Origin: Oribacterium sp.
GTDB lineage: Bacteria > Bacillota_A > Clostridia > Lachnospirales > Lachnospiraceae
Direction: 5' to 3'
Length of the DNA stretch: 64,000 nucleotides
Assembly: GCA_004554245.1 (NCBI GenBank)
Contig: SFND01000002.1
Location: 62,001 to 126,000 of the forward strand
The position numbers were made by a program, and so were the translations under genes. Below are positions 60,215-64,000 of this stretch, in pieces; position 1 is the stretch's first letter; the number at the start of each line of letters is the position of its first letter. Under the pieces are notes generated by a model, which was given only the letters and a program-made list of their open reading frames with translations, did no database searches and was not told the DNA's origin.

Positions 60215-61099
60215 GTGATAAAGAAACTTGCGCTCATCAATGATTTATGCAGCGTCGGACGCTGCTCACTTTCCATCCAGATTCCAGTGGTTACAGCACT
60301 TCAGCTCAGCGCCTGCCCGATTCCGACCGCGGTGCTCAGCAACCATACGGCCTTCCCGCACGTATCCAGCACAGGACTTGGGGCGGTGATGGAAGAGCGG
60401 CTCGAGACATTGAGCGAAAATGACATCCATTTCGATGGGATCCTGATCGGCTACCTCGGTGACTGTACGGATCTCCGGGCCCTCGACGCGTATCTCGAGG
60501 CGGAGAAGCTGCGGAATCCGGCGCTGCGCATCTTCCTCGATCCGGCGATGGCGGATCATGGCCGTCTGTATCGCGGGATGACGGAGGAGCATATCGAGGC
60601 GATGCGGGCCCTCTGTCGGAAGGCGGATCTCATCTGCCCGAACCTGACGGAAGCGGCCTTCCTCGCCGACTTCGATTATGCGGGACTGAAGGAGACACTC
60701 GACCGCTGTACGAGCGCTGCGACACGCGGGATGGTGATGCACGCTCTGCTTTCGGAGCTGCATCATCTGACGGAGGGACAGATCGTCGTGACTGGTGTCG
60801 AGGCCTATCCGGAGACAGCGGAGGATAGAGCCACGACGCCGGAAGCCCTGATCAATGTCGTCTCGGAAGCGGATGGCGATCTCCGTTTCGTCGAGCATGC
60901 CCGGTCCGGCGATGCCCGTCCGGGGACCGGCGACCTCTTCAGTGCCATCGTCGCGAGTCTCTGTCTTCGCGGTGAGGAGCTCGAGAACGCCACGCGTCGC
61001 GCCGCCGACTTCGTCGCGCTCTGCATCCGACACAGCGAGGAGGAGAAGGTCCCGATCGTTTACGGCGTACAGTTTGAGGATGTCCTCGGAGCGCTGTAG
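60215..61099 (+). CDS. Pyridoxamine kinase-like (PdxY/PdxK family)
   Basis: 294 residues. VGRCSLSIQIPVVTALQL near residue 14, TAVLSNHTAFPH, ICPNLTEAAFL near residue 145, and the catalytic GTGDLFSAIVASLC near residue 238 indicate a pyridoxal/pyridoxamine kinase. It would make pyridoxine phosphates. GTG start with AAGGAG 6 bases upstream, 11 bases after rpe. In many clostridia thiN takes this slot, so the content of the operon end differs. Thiamine-related kinases are the main alternative, but the N-terminal block fits PdxY. Confidence 0.86.
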   Translation: MIKKLALINDLCSVGRCSLSIQIPVVTALQLSACPIPTAVLSNHTAFPHVSSTGLGAVMEERLETLSENDIHFDGILIGYLGDCTDLRALDAYLEAEKLRNPALRIFLDPAMADHGRLYRGMTEEHIEAMRALCRKADLICPNLTEAAFLADFDYAGLKETLDRCTSAATRGMVMHALLSELHHLTEGQIVVTGVEAYPETAEDRATTPEALINVVSEADGDLRFVEHARSGDARPGTGDLFSAIVASLCLRGEELENATRRAADFVALCIRHSEEEKVPIVYGVQFEDVLGAL

Positions 61100-61118
61100 A
61101 TGTTCGGACGCAACTGTC

Positions 61119-61142
61119 CCTCCGGGTCCCCACCTGTCTGAT
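61119..61142. repeat. Fragment of palindromic element family, outer end
   Basis: CCTCCGGGTCCCCACCTGTC resembles the outer right end of element A (CCTCTGGGTCCCCTGCCTG). It precedes the serS promoter. Short, so low certainty. Confidence 0.45.
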
Positions 61143-61178
61143 CGGTTGCGACCCGTCCGTCAACTGTGACGGAATGAC

Positions 61179-61207
61179 TTGAAAACAGACGTAAATAAGG
61201 CTATAGT
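61179..61207 (+). promoter_or_regulatory. Promoter of serS
   Basis: TTGAAA 61179-61184 and TATAGT 61202-61207 with a 17-bp spacer. The leader is too short (about 45 bases) for a T-box, so serS does not have one here. Confidence 0.82.
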
Positions 61208-61256
61208 AAATGGTGGTTTATCGCCAGAAAGATTTCGCAGAAGTGGAGAGGATCCT

Positions 61257-62576
61257 ATGTTAGATATTAAATTTGTCAGAGAAAACCCGGAGCTTGTCAA
61301 GGAAAACATCAAGAAAAAGTTTCAGGATGAGAAGCTTCCGTTAGTCGATGAGGTCATCAAGTATGATCTCGAGGCGAGAAAGTGCCAGCAGGAGGCCGAT
61401 GAGCTTCGTGCGAAGAAGAATGCGGTTTCGAAGCAGATCGGTGCGCTGATGGCGCAGGGGAAGAAGGCGGAGGCCGAAGAGGTCAAGGCCGAGGTCGGCG
61501 CATTTACCGCACGTCTCAAGGAGCTCGAGGAGCAGGAGCCGAAGCTTCAGGCGGAGGTGACGAAGCGCATGATGATCATCCCGAACATGATCGATGCATC
61601 CGTTCCGATCGGTCCGGATGATTCTCACAACGTCGAGAATGAGCGCTTCGGTGAGCCGGTCGTTCCGGCATTTGAGGTACCGTATCATACCGATATCATG
61701 GAGTCCTTCGGCGGTATCGATCTCGATGCAGCCGGACGTGTCGCAGGTAACGGCTTCTACTACCTGATCGGCGACATCGCGAGACTGCACTCTGCGGTGC
61801 TCAGCTATGCGCGCGATTTCATGATCAACCGTGGTTTTACCTATGTGATTCCGCCATATATGATTCGTTCCAAGGTTGTAGATGGTGTTATGTCCTTCGC
61901 AGAGATGGATGCCATGATGTATAAGATCGAGGGCGAGGACCTCTACCTCATCGGTACCTCGGAGCACTCGATGATCGGTCGCTTCATCGATGAGATCCTT
62001 CCGGCAGATACCCTTCCGCTTACCCTTACTTCCTATTCTCCTTGCTTCCGTAAGGAGAAGGGTGCACACGGTATCGAGGAGAGAGGCGTGTACCGTATCC
62101 ACCAGTTCGAGAAGCAGGAGATGATCGTCGTCTGTGAGCCGGAGGATGCCATGGACTGGTACGAGAAGCTCTGGAAGAACACCGTTGATTTCTTCCGTTC
62201 GATGGAAATCCCGGTCAGAACACTGGAGTGCTGCTCCGGTGATCTCGCAGACCTCAAGGTGAAGTCCTGCGATGTCGAGGCGTGGTCACCACGTCAGAAG
62301 AAGTACTTCGAGGTCGGCTCCTGCTCGAACCTCGGCGATGCACAGGCGAGACGTCTGCACATCCGTATCAAGGGCAAGGATGGAAAGATCCATCTCGCAA
62401 ACACCCTGAACAACACCTGTGTCGCTCCACCTCGTATGCTGATCGCGTTCCTCGAAAATCGTCTTCAGGCCGATGGCAGCATCACCATCCCGGAGGTGCT
62501 TCAGCCATACATGGGTGGTACCAAGGTGCTCATCCCGAAGTGGAACTCCATCGAAGGCAAGCCGGCAAACGCTTGA
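61257..62576 (+). CDS. serS: Serine--tRNA ligase
   Basis: 439 residues, full length. The N-terminal coiled-coil arm (residues of about 30-110) carries Lys/Glu heptads, followed by motif 2 (SYSPCFRKEKGAHG) and motif 3 (NNTCVAPPRMLIAFLEN). It charges tRNA-Ser. ATG 61257, with GAGAGG about 7 bases upstream, gives the family N terminus MLDIKFVRENPELV; an in-frame extension back to 61179 overlaps the promoter. A strong terminator follows. Confidence 0.97.
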   Translation: MLDIKFVRENPELVKENIKKKFQDEKLPLVDEVIKYDLEARKCQQEADELRAKKNAVSKQIGALMAQGKKAEAEEVKAEVGAFTARLKELEEQEPKLQAEVTKRMMIIPNMIDASVPIGPDDSHNVENERFGEPVVPAFEVPYHTDIMESFGGIDLDAAGRVAGNGFYYLIGDIARLHSAVLSYARDFMINRGFTYVIPPYMIRSKVVDGVMSFAEMDAMMYKIEGEDLYLIGTSEHSMIGRFIDEILPADTLPLTLTSYSPCFRKEKGAHGIEERGVYRIHQFEKQEMIVVCEPEDAMDWYEKLWKNTVDFFRSMEIPVRTLECCSGDLADLKVKSCDVEAWSPRQKKYFEVGSCSNLGDAQARRLHIRIKGKDGKIHLANTLNNTCVAPPRMLIAFLENRLQADGSITIPEVLQPYMGGTKVLIPKWNSIEGKPANA

Positions 62577-62583
62577 TGATCGA

Positions 62584-62611
62584 AGACCTGTGCAGTAGCA
62601 CAGGTCTTTTT
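62584..62611 (+). terminator. Terminator after serS
   Basis: A 10-bp perfect stem AGACCTGTGC/GCACAGGTCT (62584-62593 with 62598-62607), loop AGTA, T5. Confidence 0.92.
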
Positions 62612-62618
62612 ATGTACA

Positions 62619-62684
62619 TTCAGGCAGGGGCCGCGGAGGGGTGGCAATGGAGGACAGTACTCCGCGGTCACTGCCCGAGCTGAA
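62619..62684. repeat. Palindromic element, short copy E
   Basis: TTCAGGCAGGGGCCGCGGAG begins the copy, with ACAGTACTCCGCGGTC inside and CTGCCCGAGCTGAA ending it. CCGCGGAG and CTCCGCGG form a perfect 8-bp pair. Only the outer part of the element is present. Confidence 0.65.
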
Positions 62685-62725
62685 AGTCTTAATATTATTG
62701 ACGAAGTTGTTAATGAATTCGTTTA

Positions 62726-62754
62726 TTGTTTATAGATGGCAGCTATCATATAAT
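62726..62754 (+). promoter_or_regulatory. Promoter of the ABC ATPase gene
   Basis: TTGTTT 62726-62731 and TATAAT 62749-62754 with a 17-bp spacer. Because of it, ATGs at 62726 and 62753 cannot be used on this transcript. Confidence 0.78.
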
Positions 62755-62803
62755 GAAGGCCATGAAGCCAGTTTATGATTTAACAAGTTGTGGGAGAGAT
62801 GTA

Positions 62804-63565
62804 GTGGAACCGATCATCAAGGTGCGGGATTTATATAAGATTTTCAAAATCGGAGACAATAAGGTCTACGCGCTGAATGGTGTGTCCTTCGATGTCTACC
62901 AGGGGGAGTTTGTCGCGATCGTCGGCACCTCCGGCTCCGGTAAATCGACCTGTCTCAATATGCTGGCCGGTCTGGAAGCGCCGAGTCGAGGGGCGATTCA
63001 GATCGCGGGGAAGCGCATCGATAGGATGAGCGAAGCGGAGCTCGTCAGCTTCCGGCGTCAGAATGTCGGCTTCATCTTTCAGAGCTATAATCTGATCGGC
63101 TCGATGAATGCGGTCGAGAATGTCGCGATGCCGCTGATGTTCCGCGGGGTGCCGTATGAGAAGCGTATCCGGGAAGCAGAGAAGTATATGAAGCTGATCG
63201 GCATCGGGGATCAGGGAGAGCATATGCCGAACCAGATGTCCGGTGGACAGCAGCAGCGTGTCGGGATCGCTCGTGCGCTCGTCATCGACCCGAAGATCAT
63301 CTTCGCCGATGAGCCGACGGGTAATCTTGATTCACATACGACGGAGGATGTGCTGAGCCTTCTTCGGAAAATCGTACGTGAGGAGGACCGCACGCTGATC
63401 ATGGTCACCCATGATGCACACATCGCTTCCTGGGCGGATCGGCAGCTGCGTGTCGTCGATGGAAAGATCGTCGAGACCGTGATCCGTCCGGATAGCCCGA
63501 TCGAACAGAAAATAGAAACAGAAACCGGAAATCCGCCTTTTGCGCAGGTGATGCCACTCGGCTGA
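62804..63565 (+). CDS. ABC transporter ATP-binding protein, LolD/MacB-type
   Basis: 253 residues from GTG 62804, chosen because a good promoter lies at 62726-62754 and GGGAGAG is 8 bases upstream of the GTG; ATG 62762 would be nearly leaderless. Walker A GTSGSGKST near residue 40, the Q loop FIFQSYNLIGSMNAVENV, the signature MSGGQQQRVGIARAL and Walker B IIFADEPTGNLDS mark the MacB/LolD/FtsE branch, often paired with FtsX-like permeases. The next gene, a secreted protein, is 29 bases away. The substrate is unknown; the permease presumably lies beyond the window. Confidence 0.9.
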   Translation: MEPIIKVRDLYKIFKIGDNKVYALNGVSFDVYQGEFVAIVGTSGSGKSTCLNMLAGLEAPSRGAIQIAGKRIDRMSEAELVSFRRQNVGFIFQSYNLIGSMNAVENVAMPLMFRGVPYEKRIREAEKYMKLIGIGDQGEHMPNQMSGGQQQRVGIARALVIDPKIIFADEPTGNLDSHTTEDVLSLLRKIVREEDRTLIMVTHDAHIASWADRQLRVVDGKIVETVIRPDSPIEQKIETETGNPPFAQVMPLG

Positions 63566-63594
63566 GTACGGTGTATATAGAGGGGTATAAAATC

Positions 63595-64000
63595 ATGAAT
63601 CATTTTCACACACAAAAGCATACGATCCTTCGGCGTTTTCTGTGCGGCGCGATGGTGCTCGCGCTCCTGTCGCCGGCATTGACCTTCGTACAGCCGATGG
63701 AGGCCCAGGCGTCCTACGTCGATACGAATATGAACACCTTCATCCATGATGCGGCAGACACACCGGTTGCGGGGATCGGGCAGGATTTCCAGCTGACCGT
63801 GAAGGTCGGCTTCAACGGCGTGAACGGTCTCTATAATCCGACCGGTGACGTCATCAACAACGTGCGCGTGCGCCTGAGTCAGGACCAGAATCTCTTAAAT
63901 ACGAAGGGCATCGTGCCGAATTCAAAAAAGTCGAATCCGTATGATGAAGACTCGGACAACGAGCAGGAGTCCCTGCAGCATGATGCGTACAATGAAGGCT
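63595..64000 (+). CDS. Secreted protein, 3' truncated by window edge
   Basis: 135 residues are visible. A signal peptide runs to about residue 40 (FLCGAMVLALLSPALTFVQP, then MEAQASYVD), with likely cleavage after QAS or nearby. The mature part begins NMNTFIHDAADTPVAGIG and continues with a beta-rich LTVKVGFNGVNGLYNP and NNVRVRLSQD. This looks like a CARDB or S-layer-like extracellular fold of ABC-linked envelope systems, but too little is shown to assign a family. GAGGGG lies 8 bases before ATG. Part of the unit with the upstream ATPase. Confidence 0.75.
   Translation, partial: MNHFHTQKHTILRRFLCGAMVLALLSPALTFVQPMEAQASYVDTNMNTFIHDAADTPVAGIGQDFQLTVKVGFNGVNGLYNPTGDVINNVRVRLSQDQNLLNTKGIVPNSKKSNPYDEDSDNEQESLQHDAYNEG

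Noticed and set aside
62726..62803. Longer N terminus for the ABC ATPase
   Set aside because: These codons overlap the -35 and -10 of a good promoter and lack a ribosome site.
1..64000. CRISPR arrays, rRNA genes, transposase or phage structural genes
   Set aside because: None seen on either strand; the repeats present are palindromes without regular spacers.

Overview
The window looks like a chromosomal segment of a moderately GC-rich member of the Bacillota, most likely class Clostridia and close to Lachnospiraceae. The evidence is a tryptophan T-box leader, a class A RNase P RNA, a PASTA-domain kinase with its PP2C phosphatase, formate-THF ligase, DegV, YugP and YczE-type proteins, strong AGGAGG ribosome sites, and the gene orders coaD/coiled-coil protein, dgt-dnaG-trmK-nif3, and priA-def-fmt-yugP-rsmB-rlmN-stp-pknB-rsgA-rpe. 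Organism assignment is inference; no rRNA is present.

Layout. 1-8 kb: end of coaD, a coiled-coil protein, tRNA-Pro, dgt, dnaG, trmK, a Nif3 protein, a nucleoside kinase and rnpB. 8-12 kb: hexuronate catabolism (uxaC, a LacI-type regulator, kdgK) around a cre-like operator. 12-16 kb: a Trp T-box and a trpXYZ-like ABC transporter whose first two genes are separated by a 388-bp palindromic element. 16-22 kb: a cytidylate kinase-like protein, aroA, three identical tRNA-Glu genes, an AT-rich AAA/PD-(D/E)XK gene, and small housekeeping genes. 22-30 kb: an accessory-looking stretch with an HD phosphohydrolase, a DUF5131-like fragment, DUF4186, asnA, a small secreted protein, a CPBP protease, RNase H and an HAD phosphatase. 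29.6-32 kb: two adjacent G3E (CobW-like) GTPases, one with an extreme His/Cys-rich segment and one fused to a YcgQ-like domain, probably metal handling. 32-35.3 kb: a second trpXYZ-like transporter in two transcription units that share an unusual operator motif. 35-43.5 kb: an SH3/NlpC-P60 cell-wall hydrolase, a YczE protein, DegV, an unusual regulator and ftsK. 43.6-62.6 kb: fhs, murE, murF, priA through rpe, a pyridoxamine kinase and serS. The right edge has an ABC ATPase and a truncated secreted protein.

The most unusual content is not protein coding. A family of roughly 230-390 bp imperfect palindromes lies between genes: full copies at 13.7, 25.6 and 50.9 kb, an internally deleted copy at 24.3 kb, a short one at 62.6 kb and scattered ends. 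The arms carry paired compensatory changes between copies, a conserved hairpin core and conserved symmetric mismatches. This suggests a structured mobile element or an RNA under structural constraint. One copy has itself received a 124-bp insertion flanked by TTGGT. Two further dispersed hairpin repeat families are present.
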